This document shows positions 1 through 8,526 of a DNA stretch of 64,000 bases, one piece after another. Source of the stretch: Planctomycetota bacterium (GTDB lineage: Bacteria > Planctomycetota > UBA1135 > GCA-002686595); assembly GCA_012960475.1 (NCBI GenBank), contig DUBE01000043.1:62001-126000 (forward strand), read 5' to 3'. Made by a program: the position numbers and the translations under genes. The notes beneath the pieces were generated by a model. The model did not search any database and was not told the DNA's origin. It saw nothing but the letters and a program-made list of their open reading frames with translations. Every line of letters starts with the position of its first letter. Position 1 is the first letter of the stretch.

Positions 1-2
1 CT

Positions 3-1100
3 GGAACGAATGGCACCGTTCTTTTTGATGTACCGGGCAATCACGCCAACGCACGGCTTGGCTTTGGCATCGGCGCTGCAAAAGATGTCAACGGAGATGG
101 AGTGCCCGACCTGATTGCAGGTGCTCCCTTCGAGTTGAATGGCACCGATACTCCTGGTGCCGCCCATGTCTTCTCGGGTACCGACGGCGCCCTTCTCATA
201 AGTCTGACCTTCGACGAAGATGGCGCCCAGTACGGGTTCTCAGTGGCAGGCCTGGGCGACCTGACCGGCGATGGTCGAAGCGAGTTGATTGTAGGTGCCC
301 CCAAATCAAAAAACGAACGCGGCGAGGCCTTTGTCTACAACGGAGCCAATGGCTCCGAGATGTACGCCTTCGAAGGGGAATCCAACCTGAACTGGCTAGG
401 AGACGCGGTGGGCACACCAGGCGATGTGAACGGCGATGGAGTGCCCGACATTATCTTTTCGTCAATCCGCAACTACACCAATGGCCTGGTCGCTGGCAAA
501 GTCACTATCCACTCGGGTGCCAACGGTACCGAGTTGATGGTATACCACGGAGAAGTGGGCTCCTACACCGGAGAATCAGTAGCGGCTTGCGGCGATACAA
601 ACGGTGATGGTGTAGACGACTTTATCGTGGGTAGTCGGCGTGGCGCAGGCAATCATGGCACCGCCCTGATCATGACCCTGGCTGGATGCACAGCCCCTAC
701 AACCTATTGCGACCCTCTTCCTAACTCGACCGGCGTTCCCGCTTCGATCAGCTGGGAAGGCTCTACAAGTATTGGTGCCGGCAATTTTGTCCTCAAAGCT
801 GACGACGGGCCAATTGGACAAGCGGGAATCTTCTTCTACGGTCATGGTCAGGCGACTAACCCGTTTGGGGGGGGGATCGTCTGCATTGATGGCGCTGCGG
901 GTCTTTGGCGAGTCACACCGGCTCTTGTCTTCGGTGCCGGAGGAGGCTGTGACCACGCGCTGGACTTCAGCAACCCTCCCGCTCCCGGTGGCCTGATCCA
1001 GCCGGGGTCCAGTTGGAACTTCCAATTCTGGTACCGCGATCCAGCCAGCGGAAACGGCTTCAACTTCACCGATGCCCTCAGCGTGAATTTCTGTCCTTGA
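3..1100 (+). CDS. FG-GAP repeat secreted protein, 5' truncated
   Basis: The reading frame is open from the window edge, so the gene starts upstream. The visible part holds several FG-GAP/integrin-alpha-like repeats with the calcium-loop pattern D-x-N-G-D-G-x-x-D (for example VNGDGVPD, LTGDGRSE, TNGDGVDD) over about the first 220 residues, which suggests a beta-propeller. A separate C-terminal domain of about 130 residues follows. It begins with YCDPLPNSTG and ends in SSWNFQFWYRD and a short beta tail. The same domain type closes the protein at 55921-57075. Proteins of this build are normally exported and surface-associated. The ligand is unknown. A GTG near 102 could be mistaken for the start, but FG-GAP sequence continues upstream of it. 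Confidence 0.85.
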   Translation, partial: GTNGTVLFDVPGNHANARLGFGIGAAKDVNGDGVPDLIAGAPFELNGTDTPGAAHVFSGTDGALLISLTFDEDGAQYGFSVAGLGDLTGDGRSELIVGAPKSKNERGEAFVYNGANGSEMYAFEGESNLNWLGDAVGTPGDVNGDGVPDIIFSSIRNYTNGLVAGKVTIHSGANGTELMVYHGEVGSYTGESVAACGDTNGDGVDDFIVGSRRGAGNHGTALIMTLAGCTAPTTYCDPLPNSTGVPASISWEGSTSIGAGNFVLKADDGPIGQAGIFFYGHGQATNPFGGGIVCIDGAAGLWRVTPALVFGAGGGCDHALDFSNPPAPGGLIQPGSSWNFQFWYRDPASGNGFNFTDALSVNFCP

Positions 1101-1109
1101 GAACAGAAC

Positions 1110-1835
1110 TCATAACTGAATGCGCTTGATTGTCTGGCCCTCAGGAAGTTCCAGATCAAACGAGACCACTCGCCCTCCATCCAAGGAAATACTGACCCGT
1201 CCTTGCATCGGGGGCAGGCCGTCCAAGATCATCGGACTGCTCGAGAAACTCCTGGTCTGATCCAAGACTCGCGGAGAAAATCGCAGGAGCCCGGATTCTG
1301 TCCATTCCCCCGTGAGGCGAACCTCCGCATGGCCCATGGGTGAACCGCTCTTCCCCAAAACCTTCAGCACCAGCACCGCCCCGAGTTGGAGGTCGAAATC
1401 CGCCTGCAAGCCACCCTCGATCATTTCACCATCAGACCGCAAGAACCCAACATCCCGGGTCTGCCAGCGCCAAGACCCGCCACCGGCTCGCAACCGGTAG
1501 GACGCTTGTGTGGCGGGGGGAGCTTCGAAGCGAAAAGAGCCGTACTCATCGGTTTGAACCTCGTGCGATACTCCGCTTGACGGCCCTGTTACCGACAGTT
1601 GCACCGTGTGATTCCCAATGGGCTGTCCCTCGTGGTCAAGCACCCGTCCCTCGATCAAGCCTCCAGGCTGATCGCCACGAACCGCCGCGATCATCTGGCT
1701 GGAGTTCGAGAGGTTGATCGCCACAAGCAAGGGCAGAGTCAACATCATGAAGGCAAACAATGTGACGAATGCACGCCGGGGGAGAGAGCCCCGCTGTTTG
1801 GTTTCGGGTTCGAAGTCCGCTGGAAGCGGTGCCAT
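1110..1835 (-). CDS. Membrane-anchored protein with carboxypeptidase-regulatory-like domain
   Basis: 241 residues. The N-terminus has a charged stretch and then one hydrophobic segment (about residues 22-45, FVTLFAFMMLTLPLLVAI), so it is probably anchored with the rest in the periplasm. Residues about 58-115 match the carboxypeptidase-regulatory-like (transthyretin-like) pattern, G-x-V-x-D-x-x-G-x-P-[IV] followed by T-D-x-x-G-x-[FY]-x-F (GRVLDHEGQPI, TDEYGSFRF). The remainder is beta-rich with no recognised motif. It lies 6 bp downstream of the leucine dehydrogenase gene on the same strand and is probably co-transcribed. It has the same build as the much larger protein at 32016-34634. The specific function is unknown. 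Confidence 0.75.
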   Translation of the reverse strand: MAPLPADFEPETKQRGSLPRRAFVTLFAFMMLTLPLLVAINLSNSSQMIAAVRGDQPGGLIEGRVLDHEGQPIGNHTVQLSVTGPSSGVSHEVQTDEYGSFRFEAPPATQASYRLRAGGGSWRWQTRDVGFLRSDGEMIEGGLQADFDLQLGAVLVLKVLGKSGSPMGHAEVRLTGEWTESGLLRFSPRVLDQTRSFSSSPMILDGLPPMQGRVSISLDGGRVVSFDLELPEGQTIKRIQL

Positions 1836-1841
1836 GACCTG

Positions 1842-2897
1842 TCAGGCCTTGGCGGCTCTGCCTACTTCAAGTCGACGCTCGGCCAAGAGGTCCGCTGCGT
1901 CGTGAGTTGGAACGTCCTCTGTGCGAGCGATCTCGAAGACCTGAGCCAGATTGTGCCGAATGCTCTCGATACGTTCCATGGCAGTGGATTCGTCATAGCC
2001 GCCGGGCAGCATTTCAACGGCCACATTGATAATGCCGCCAGCATTGATCACATAGTCGGGCGCGTACAGGATGCCCCGGTCCTTGAGCATTTGACCATGG
2101 CGAGCTTCTGCCAGCTGATTGTTAGCGCAGCCAGCCACGACCTTGCAGGCCAGCTTGGGAATGGTCACATCGTTCAAAGTCGCCCCGCGGGCACAGGGGG
2201 CGTAGACGTCACAAGGAACTGCCTCATGACCCTCGTCGTGAACCGACCTGAAGCCGTGTTCCTGAATCATGGTATTCACGCGTTCTTCGTTGATGTCACA
2301 GATTATGACCTCAGCGCCACGTTTACTTAGGTACTCAGCTAGTCGCCCACCAACCGCACCAATGCCTTGAATCAGGACCGTGCGCCCTTTGCAGTCAGGA
2401 GATCCAAAGGCTTCTTGCAGAGTCGCTTCGATGCCGACCAGACAGCCATAGGCTGTGTAGGGACTGGGATTACCTGAGCTCCCCGCCTCGCGGGCAAGGC
2501 CGGTGACCCACCTGGTCTCCTGTTGCACTACTTCCAGATCCGCAATACGAATGTTCATGTCCTCGGCGGTTATGTAGGACCCGCCAAGCGAATCAACAAA
2601 ACGCCCCATGGCCAGGAAGAGTGCCTCGGGCTTGATTGCAGGATCGCCAATGATCACCGACTTGCCGCCACCCAGCCCCGTGTCCGCCACGGCTGACTTG
2701 TAGGTCATGCCGCGGGACAGACGCAAGACATCGATCAGGGCTTCATCCTCACTGGCATAGGGCAGCATGCGCATACCGCCCAGGGCCGGACCAAGGGTCG
2801 TGTCGTGCACTGCAATCAGAGCGTGCAGACCGGAGTCCTTGTCACGACAGCGCACGACCTTCTCATAGCCGTCCACGGAGAGCTCGGTGATGTCCAT
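1842..2897 (-). CDS. ldh: Leucine dehydrogenase (Glu/Leu/Phe/Val dehydrogenase family)
   Basis: 351 residues, the usual length for leucine/valine dehydrogenases. It catalyses reversible NAD-dependent oxidative deamination of branched-chain amino acids to 2-oxo acids and ammonia in the cytoplasm. The dimerisation/substrate domain carries ALGGMRM (about 39-44), TYKSAVADTGLGGGKSVI (about 65-82, catalytic lysine near 79) and AEDMN. The Rossmann domain carries the dinucleotide loop GIGAVGG (about 176-182). The C-terminal DYVINAGG signature is present. Glu/Phe dehydrogenases have the same fold, but the short length and the sequence around the substrate pocket favour leucine dehydrogenase. The next gene downstream follows after 6 bp. 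Confidence 0.93.
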   Translation of the reverse strand: MDITELSVDGYEKVVRCRDKDSGLHALIAVHDTTLGPALGGMRMLPYASEDEALIDVLRLSRGMTYKSAVADTGLGGGKSVIIGDPAIKPEALFLAMGRFVDSLGGSYITAEDMNIRIADLEVVQQETRWVTGLAREAGSSGNPSPYTAYGCLVGIEATLQEAFGSPDCKGRTVLIQGIGAVGGRLAEYLSKRGAEVIICDINEERVNTMIQEHGFRSVHDEGHEAVPCDVYAPCARGATLNDVTIPKLACKVVAGCANNQLAEARHGQMLKDRGILYAPDYVINAGGIINVAVEMLPGGYDESTAMERIESIRHNLAQVFEIARTEDVPTHDAADLLAERRLEVGRAAKA

Positions 2898-3272
2898 GGC
2901 CTACAGGATAACTGACATGCGCCTCCCGGTCGAGCGGGCAGGGGTAGCTATAGCACTCGCTTATAGGGAAGATGGCCATCAAATGCCATTCAAAGGTGCC
3001 CCCTGGTGCCCCCAAGGGTAGGTCCGGGGCCGCCCCCGATTCTCAAGATTCGGCACTGTTGCTCGGCAACTTCCCGCAGGGTCGTAGGTCATCTGGCTGC
3101 ACCATGGAACTAGGCCCATGTGATCTATGGGTTGGGGGTACAGCTGAGCCACTGACCCGGACCACCGGGGACCTGTGAACTACTCTTCGATGGACCCGCG
3201 GGAGAGCGCACACCAATCCTCTCGCTACAGGATCCATGCCCGAGAGAATCAGGCGTTATCCTCATCCCTCCC
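2898..3272. other. Intergenic region between divergent genes
   Basis: About 375 bases between the leucine dehydrogenase start and the helicase start. I see no convincing gene, RNA or terminator. A short GGTGCCCCC direct repeat lies near 2995-3013. Several short open frames here have no family resemblance. The region should hold the promoters of both divergent units, but I could not identify -35/-10 boxes with confidence. Confidence 0.5.
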
Positions 3273-6200
3273 GTGGACACCTCCAACTCAAGCGCCAGCC
3301 AGCCCCAGGACCTGGCCTTCAAGCACGAACCGCGAGTGGTGTTCTGTTGTCTTTGGACCACAGGTATGGAGCCAGGGCAAGATCATCTTGTGCGGATCCT
3401 GGCGCTGGCACGGCGCGGGAACTGTTGGGAGAGCCTGGACCGTCTGGTGGTGGGCGAGGATCCGCAAGCAAGTGCAGCCCGAGCAAAGACCTTTGGTATT
3501 GAACAACTGGTCGAACCTCTGCCACCAGCAGAGGCCCTGATGGAATTGCAGGAGTTCATAGGGGACTCGACAGCCATGACGCCGGAAGGATCGACCCTGG
3601 AACGCTGGCTGGAATGGAGCTCGAAGAAGACAACGGTATGCGCAACGAGCGTCGCAGAGTTCGCTGCTCTACTGACTCCCGGGCGCCATGCCAGCGGCAG
3701 CACTGAAATGATCCGGATGCTCTTGCCCGAGGGAGTGACCAAGTCCACGGACAAGACCACGCCCGCCGAGTTGATCTACGCCCTGGGTAGCTTGATGAAG
3801 TTGTTGCACAGCTCTTCCTCCCACGCCTTGCAACTGGCGGCGAGTGGTTATGCACTGGCCCTTGACCGCCTGAGAGTCAGCGATCCGGGGGGATCCAGGC
3901 GACTGCAGTTGGCCTTGAGCATGGCAGAACATCCAAGCACATGGAATCTGAAGCCCCCCGGATGCGACACCCCGGTACCTGACCTGCAAGATGGTCTCTT
4001 GAGCCAATCCGTCGCAAAGAACCTTGGAATGGGGGTCTTGGGAGAGGGAGCGCTTCCTCGCTGGCATGCGGAAGCCTGCCGATTGGAGGAATCTGACCCG
4101 CTTCCCCCTCGCCCGCCCGATGAGCGTCCCCTGAATGAGGCCGAGCTCAAGCTTGTCGATGACCTCTTCCAAGTGCACCTGCCCGCGTGCCTTGCTGAGG
4201 AGCACAAGATCGACCCATCGCTCTGCCGAAGATCATCCCAGCACGAGGTCGCCCGGGCTGTGGCGGAGATGTTCGGCACAAGAAAACTTCTGCTCATCCA
4301 CGCTCCCACAGGAACCGGCAAGACCCTGGCGTATCTCCTGCCTGCCATGATCTGGGCGCGGGCCAATGGCATGCGTGTGGGACTCGCAACCTACACGCGA
4401 GCGCTCCAAGAACAGGCCATGGACCAGGAAGTCCCGCGCGCCCTGGCCGCTCTGACACGAGCAGGGGACCCGGGTTCCTGCTCGGTCAGCCTGCTCAAGG
4501 GACGCAACAACTACATGTGCTGGCGCGCTCTGGAGCAACTGGAACCCGAGCCTGACGACGATCCCGAACGCTGGTTGGCCTGGACCACGCTGGCCCTCTT
4601 CGGATTGACCGACCTGTCCGGAGACCTGGACCGCTTTCCAAAACGGGCACCCGTACGGCTGGGATCGGTCCGAGAGTACCGTCGCGCCCTGCAGCGTCTA
4701 CTGAGCAACGTACGAGCTCAGACCGGCTGCTGCAGGGGCAAGCACGCAGAACGCACCTGCGCCGCCCAAGTGGCTCGACGACGAGCCGAGCGCAGCAATG
4801 TGATCATCATGAATCATTCCCTGATGCTGACTTCTCCAGAGTTCGTGCAGACAGCGATATTTGATGAGTGCGAGCACCTGCATGATAGCGCAGCCAGCGC
4901 ATGGGAACATCGCATCGACTTCCCCACAGCCCGCGCTCATCTGAACCGTCTGCACGGTGACCGCCGGCCTGGGATCTTGGACCACCTGCGAAGCCGCACC
5001 CTGAACTCTTCTACTATCGGACTTGATCTTGAAGCAGCCTGCGCATCCGCAGCAAAGGCTGGAAACTGCCTGATCTGGTTGGAAGAAGAAGCTACCCGCT
5101 ACACCAGATGGCGAGGCAAGGAGCTGTCCCAGCGCGGCGTACAGGAGGCTCACTCGCTGTTGCATGAGTACCTCGCAAACCAGGACTCGCAACTGGTTGA
5201 GGCCCGTACCGATCTGATGGAGGCCCTGCTGAACCTAGATTCATCCTGCGCGCTGCTGGCGGAGCGTCTGGCCGAGGCGGACCTGCCCGGTTCAGAGCGC
5301 TCCAAACGCCAACTGGAAGTGTCACGAGGAGATCTGAATACCCTGCGCAGTTCCCTTGGGGACTGGCTCCCAATGCACGACGATGCCATCGCCCTCGACA
5401 ACAAGTGGTGGTACGAAGTGGAGACTGGCCCCGCGGGGGAATCGGTCCTGGTGGCAACACCCCTCCTGCCCCATGAGCTTCTGGGTGCGGAGTACTACCC
5501 GAACCTGAACAGCGCCGCATTTCTGTCAGCGACCACGAGACAACGTGGTTCCTTTGATGGGGCTCTACGCTTCTTGGGCCTGCATTTTGTATCCCAACCA
5601 CAGGAGAATGAGGGCTGGACCCCACGCACGGTGGAAACCTCTGCTGCGCCCGAGGTCTTCGACTACCACCAGGTATTCGTAGGCTTGATGCGCGATGCAC
5701 CGGATGTCCATGACAAGCAACGCTTCTTGGACTATGCGTCTCAACTGATCGAGTTCCTGACGGACCGCACGCGTGGACGAACCCTGGTCCTCTTCACAAG
5801 CCTGGCGGACTGCCGACAAGTCGGGGAAGCCCTTCAGGCATCCTTCGAAGAGCGCCACCTTCCCCTTTGGTATCAAGGCATGCCGGGAATGGACAAGGAA
5901 GAATTGGCGACCCTCTTTCGGGAACGCACCAACTCGGTGCTGCTGGGGGTTGACACCTTCTGGTACGGGGCTGACTTCCCAGGCGAGACTCTTGAGTACC
6001 TGATCCTGGCGCGCCTGCCCTACGGGGTGCCCGATGCCTTCCACCACGCCCAATGCGCCCTGATGGGTTCGGGAGTCCAGCGCGAGGCAATCTACATGCC
6101 CCGGGCCCTTGCCAAGTTCCGCCAGGGCTTTGGGCGTCTGATGCGCAGGACCACGGACCGGGGTTGCGTGCTGATTCTGGACAAGCGCATCACCAGCTCA

Positions 6201-6497
6201 CGCCACCGGGCGTTCCTCAAGGATCTACCCCTCGCTGGCTTTCAAGATGACGATGGAGCCCGCATTCAGCAGGGCGAAACCAGCCGCATCCTGAAAGCCG
6301 CCTTTGAGCACATGGGGCTGACCGACCACCTTCAGCGAAGTGGGCAAGGCATGGACTTCACGCCCCCTGGGACGCAGGCATTGATCATGCCCACCCCTGC
6401 ACCCCATACGGTTCCTCCGTCCTCGCCCAGACCCGGGAAAGCCGACAGGCCTGATCCCAGCCCTCTGACAATCGATCCCGAGGACATTCCCTGGTAG
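3273..6497 (+). CDS. DinG/XPD-type ATP-dependent DNA helicase with degenerate exonuclease-like N-terminus
   Basis: 1074 residues from a GTG start. Superfamily 2 helicase motifs are clear: Walker A APTGTGKT (about 342-350), a DECEH motif II (about 530-534) and motif VI QGFGRLMRR (about 952-960). Four cysteines between motifs Ia and II (YMCW near 415, GCC near 486, TC near 496) match the Fe-S cluster position of DinG/XPD, followed by NVIIMNHSLM. The family unwinds DNA 5' to 3'. Residues about 20-100 resemble a DnaQ-like exonuclease (TTGMEPGQDHLVRILAL against the usual E-T-T-G-x-x-P pattern), but the D-x-E metal pair reads C-x-W, so this domain is probably inactive. The start is uncertain: there is no clear Shine-Dalgarno sequence, and an ATG at 3366 would remove the front of that domain. 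Confidence 0.88.
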   Translation: MDTSNSSASQPQDLAFKHEPRVVFCCLWTTGMEPGQDHLVRILALARRGNCWESLDRLVVGEDPQASAARAKTFGIEQLVEPLPPAEALMELQEFIGDSTAMTPEGSTLERWLEWSSKKTTVCATSVAEFAALLTPGRHASGSTEMIRMLLPEGVTKSTDKTTPAELIYALGSLMKLLHSSSSHALQLAASGYALALDRLRVSDPGGSRRLQLALSMAEHPSTWNLKPPGCDTPVPDLQDGLLSQSVAKNLGMGVLGEGALPRWHAEACRLEESDPLPPRPPDERPLNEAELKLVDDLFQVHLPACLAEEHKIDPSLCRRSSQHEVARAVAEMFGTRKLLLIHAPTGTGKTLAYLLPAMIWARANGMRVGLATYTRALQEQAMDQEVPRALAALTRAGDPGSCSVSLLKGRNNYMCWRALEQLEPEPDDDPERWLAWTTLALFGLTDLSGDLDRFPKRAPVRLGSVREYRRALQRLLSNVRAQTGCCRGKHAERTCAAQVARRRAERSNVIIMNHSLMLTSPEFVQTAIFDECEHLHDSAASAWEHRIDFPTARAHLNRLHGDRRPGILDHLRSRTLNSSTIGLDLEAACASAAKAGNCLIWLEEEATRYTRWRGKELSQRGVQEAHSLLHEYLANQDSQLVEARTDLMEALLNLDSSCALLAERLAEADLPGSERSKRQLEVSRGDLNTLRSSLGDWLPMHDDAIALDNKWWYEVETGPAGESVLVATPLLPHELLGAEYYPNLNSAAFLSATTRQRGSFDGALRFLGLHFVSQPQENEGWTPRTVETSAAPEVFDYHQVFVGLMRDAPDVHDKQRFLDYASQLIEFLTDRTRGRTLVLFTSLADCRQVGEALQASFEERHLPLWYQGMPGMDKEELATLFRERTNSVLLGVDTFWYGADFPGETLEYLILARLPYGVPDAFHHAQCALMGSGVQREAIYMPRALAKFRQGFGRLMRRTTDRGCVLILDKRITSSRHRAFLKDLPLAGFQDDDGARIQQGETSRILKAAFEHMGLTDHLQRSGQGMDFTPPGTQALIMPTPAPHTVPPSSPRPGKADRPDPSPLTIDPEDIPW

Positions 6498-6575
6498 TTC
6501 TCCCGAACCCGGCGATTCCTCAACCAGAACAAAAAGGACCGGGACCTTGAAGGGCTCAGATGCGAAGATCCCCCC

Positions 6576-7733
6576 GTGAAGATCCTCTTCCTTGCCCAAC
6601 GCGTACCTTTCCCGCCAAACCGGGGAGACAAGATCACCACCTGGCGATTGGTGGAACGATTGGCTCGTAAGCATGAGGTCACAATCATTGCCTTCGCACA
6701 CGATGAAGCAGACATGCAAGGCGCCGCAGCTCTCAAGGCCAAGGGCTTTGAGACGGTTACCGTGCCACTTGATGTACGTCAAAAAAAGATCGGGGCGCTG
6801 CCCAAGCTTCTTGCCCAGACGCCTATGACCTTGGCGGTATTCGGTTCAAAGCAAATGCAACGTGAAGTGGAACAGCACATGCAGCAGATGGACGCGGCCT
6901 ATGCCTATTCTTCTTCCATGGGGGCCTTCCTCTTGCAGCAAGACAAGCCCTGGGTGATGCACTTCGCCGAACTGGACTCCGATAAGTGGCTGCAATACGC
7001 AGATCGCCATCGTTGGCCCTTATCCGCCATCTACAAGCGTGAATGGCGCCTGCTGGAGAAATTTGAAACCAGAGTTGCAGACGCCACCACACAAAATGTG
7101 TTCTGTACTCCCCTTGAAGAGCAGATTTTTCAAGATCGCATCCCCGGCCGCAATTCCATGGTGCTGCGCAACGGAGTGGATCTCGAACACTTCAAACCCA
7201 GGCCGTCAGAAGCGCAACCCGAACACATGGTCTTCACTGGGGTAATGGACTATTACCCGAACATCGACGGCTGCAAGCATTTTGTGCGCGAAGTCCTACC
7301 AAGAGTGCGCAGCGAATTTCCCCAGGCACGCTTTACCATCGTCGGCTCACGACCCACGAAGGAGGTCCTGCGCCTGGGCAAAGCCGACGGAATTGAGGTC
7401 ACGGGCTTCGTGGACTCAACCGCCGATTGGATGGCCCGAGCAACAATTGGCGTAGCCCCCCTGCGCGTCGCTCGGGGTATCCAGAACAAGGTCCTGGAGG
7501 CCATGGCCATGGGTTTGCCAGTCGTGGGCACGACGTCCGCAACCCAGGGGGTGGGAGCCGTGCACGGACGACACTATCTGGTGGCGGACAGAGCGGAGGA
7601 ACAGGGCCACGCGATTCGCGGACTCCTACGCGATCAGGCGGCACGAGAGCGCGTCGGCCAGGCGGCACGCAAGTTTGTAGAACAGCACCATGACTGGGAA
7701 TCCGTCTTCGCTCCCCTTGACGATCTCTTTTAG
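6576..7733 (+). CDS. Glycosyltransferase, sugar transferase of the PEP-CTERM/EpsH1-associated type
   Basis: 385 residues, GTG start. Two Rossmann-like halves of a GT-B enzyme are visible. The N-terminal half opens with the family signature LAQRVPFPPNRGDKITT. The C-terminal half has a nucleotide-sugar-binding region with VFTGVMDYYPN (about 220-230), GFVDS, APLRVARGIQNKVLEAMAMG (about 288-307) and GLPVVGT. This is the pattern of the family named after PEP-CTERM/exosortase exopolysaccharide loci (TIGR03087 type), which transfers a sugar from a nucleotide donor during exopolysaccharide or glycan synthesis. No exosortase or other polysaccharide gene is next to it here, so the acceptor is unknown. 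Confidence 0.88.
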   Translation: MKILFLAQRVPFPPNRGDKITTWRLVERLARKHEVTIIAFAHDEADMQGAAALKAKGFETVTVPLDVRQKKIGALPKLLAQTPMTLAVFGSKQMQREVEQHMQQMDAAYAYSSSMGAFLLQQDKPWVMHFAELDSDKWLQYADRHRWPLSAIYKREWRLLEKFETRVADATTQNVFCTPLEEQIFQDRIPGRNSMVLRNGVDLEHFKPRPSEAQPEHMVFTGVMDYYPNIDGCKHFVREVLPRVRSEFPQARFTIVGSRPTKEVLRLGKADGIEVTGFVDSTADWMARATIGVAPLRVARGIQNKVLEAMAMGLPVVGTTSATQGVGAVHGRHYLVADRAEEQGHAIRGLLRDQAARERVGQAARKFVEQHHDWESVFAPLDDLF

Positions 7734-7775
7734 AGCATTCACTACGACGGTTCGCAGCCTCACTACAATGACGCC

Positions 7776-8465
7776 ATGACACACCAAGCCATACAAGCGC
7801 TATTCGACGAATGGGCCGCCAGCGGCCGTGCGGATGAAATGGAACCCCGGCATGAAAATGTGGCCCAGCAAGTAATCGCTGCCATGAACATCCGGCCCGG
7901 CATGCAGTCATTGGACTTGGGCTGCGGTACCGGTTGGGCAGCGCGCCTCCTCGGCAAGGTTGCGCCGGGAGCAACGGCTGTGGGGATTGACTGCAGCCCA
8001 GCCATGGTCAAGCGGGCCGAAGAGTTGCATGACCTCACCAGCCGTGCGCGCTATGTGGTCAGCCAGATAGAACAGATCGACTTCAAGGATGGTCGCTTTG
8101 ATCGGGTCTTTTCCATGGAGGCGATCAGCTATGCGCCAGATATTGAACTCATACTCCAAGAGGCCTTCCGCCTCACCAAAGTTGGCGGCGAGGCCCACTT
8201 CCTGGTGGGGCGCTACACTGAATGCGCGCCCTCGGAAAATTGGGCAGAAATAATAGGCCTGCCCATGGCCTGGCTCTCGGAAGAAGAATGGTGCTCGGCC
8301 ATGACCACCGCTGGATTCGCAGAGGTAAAATCTCAACGAGTGCGTGACTCTCGCGGTCCCGGGGAAGAGGTATCGTTCACCCCTGACGAATCCACCCCCG
8401 ACTGGGAAACCCACCTTGAGATTCACGAGGCGGGGTACCTGTGGCTCAAGGGACAGCACGCCTGA
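7776..8465 (+). CDS. Class I SAM-dependent methyltransferase
   Basis: 229 residues. Motif I of the Rossmann methyltransferase fold is SLDLGCGTGWAARLLG (about 45-60), followed by the acidic motif II region VGIDCSPAM (about 69-77) and the motif IV region RFDRVFSMEAISYAPD. This is typical of UbiE/Coq5-like small-molecule methyltransferases of the Methyltransf_11 type. Residue conservation alone does not identify the substrate. It starts 42 bp after the glycosyltransferase and precedes the mechanosensitive channel on the same strand, so co-transcription is plausible. Confidence 0.87.
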   Translation: MTHQAIQALFDEWAASGRADEMEPRHENVAQQVIAAMNIRPGMQSLDLGCGTGWAARLLGKVAPGATAVGIDCSPAMVKRAEELHDLTSRARYVVSQIEQIDFKDGRFDRVFSMEAISYAPDIELILQEAFRLTKVGGEAHFLVGRYTECAPSENWAEIIGLPMAWLSEEEWCSAMTTAGFAEVKSQRVRDSRGPGEEVSFTPDESTPDWETHLEIHEAGYLWLKGQHA

Positions 8466-8526
8466 TGACCCCCTGAACCGGTCTGACCAACCCGCTATCT
8501 TTCTGAACACTCCAGCCCCCTGCACC

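Noticed and set aside
1599-2330. 243-residue plus-strand frame opposite the leucine dehydrogenase gene
   Set aside because: Overlaps a confidently identified dehydrogenase in antisense and has no recognisable domain.
2990-3240. Possible structured RNA (SRP or 6S type) upstream of the helicase
   Set aside because: Neither the SRP GGAAG...AGCAGC core nor a long 6S-like duplex could be found.
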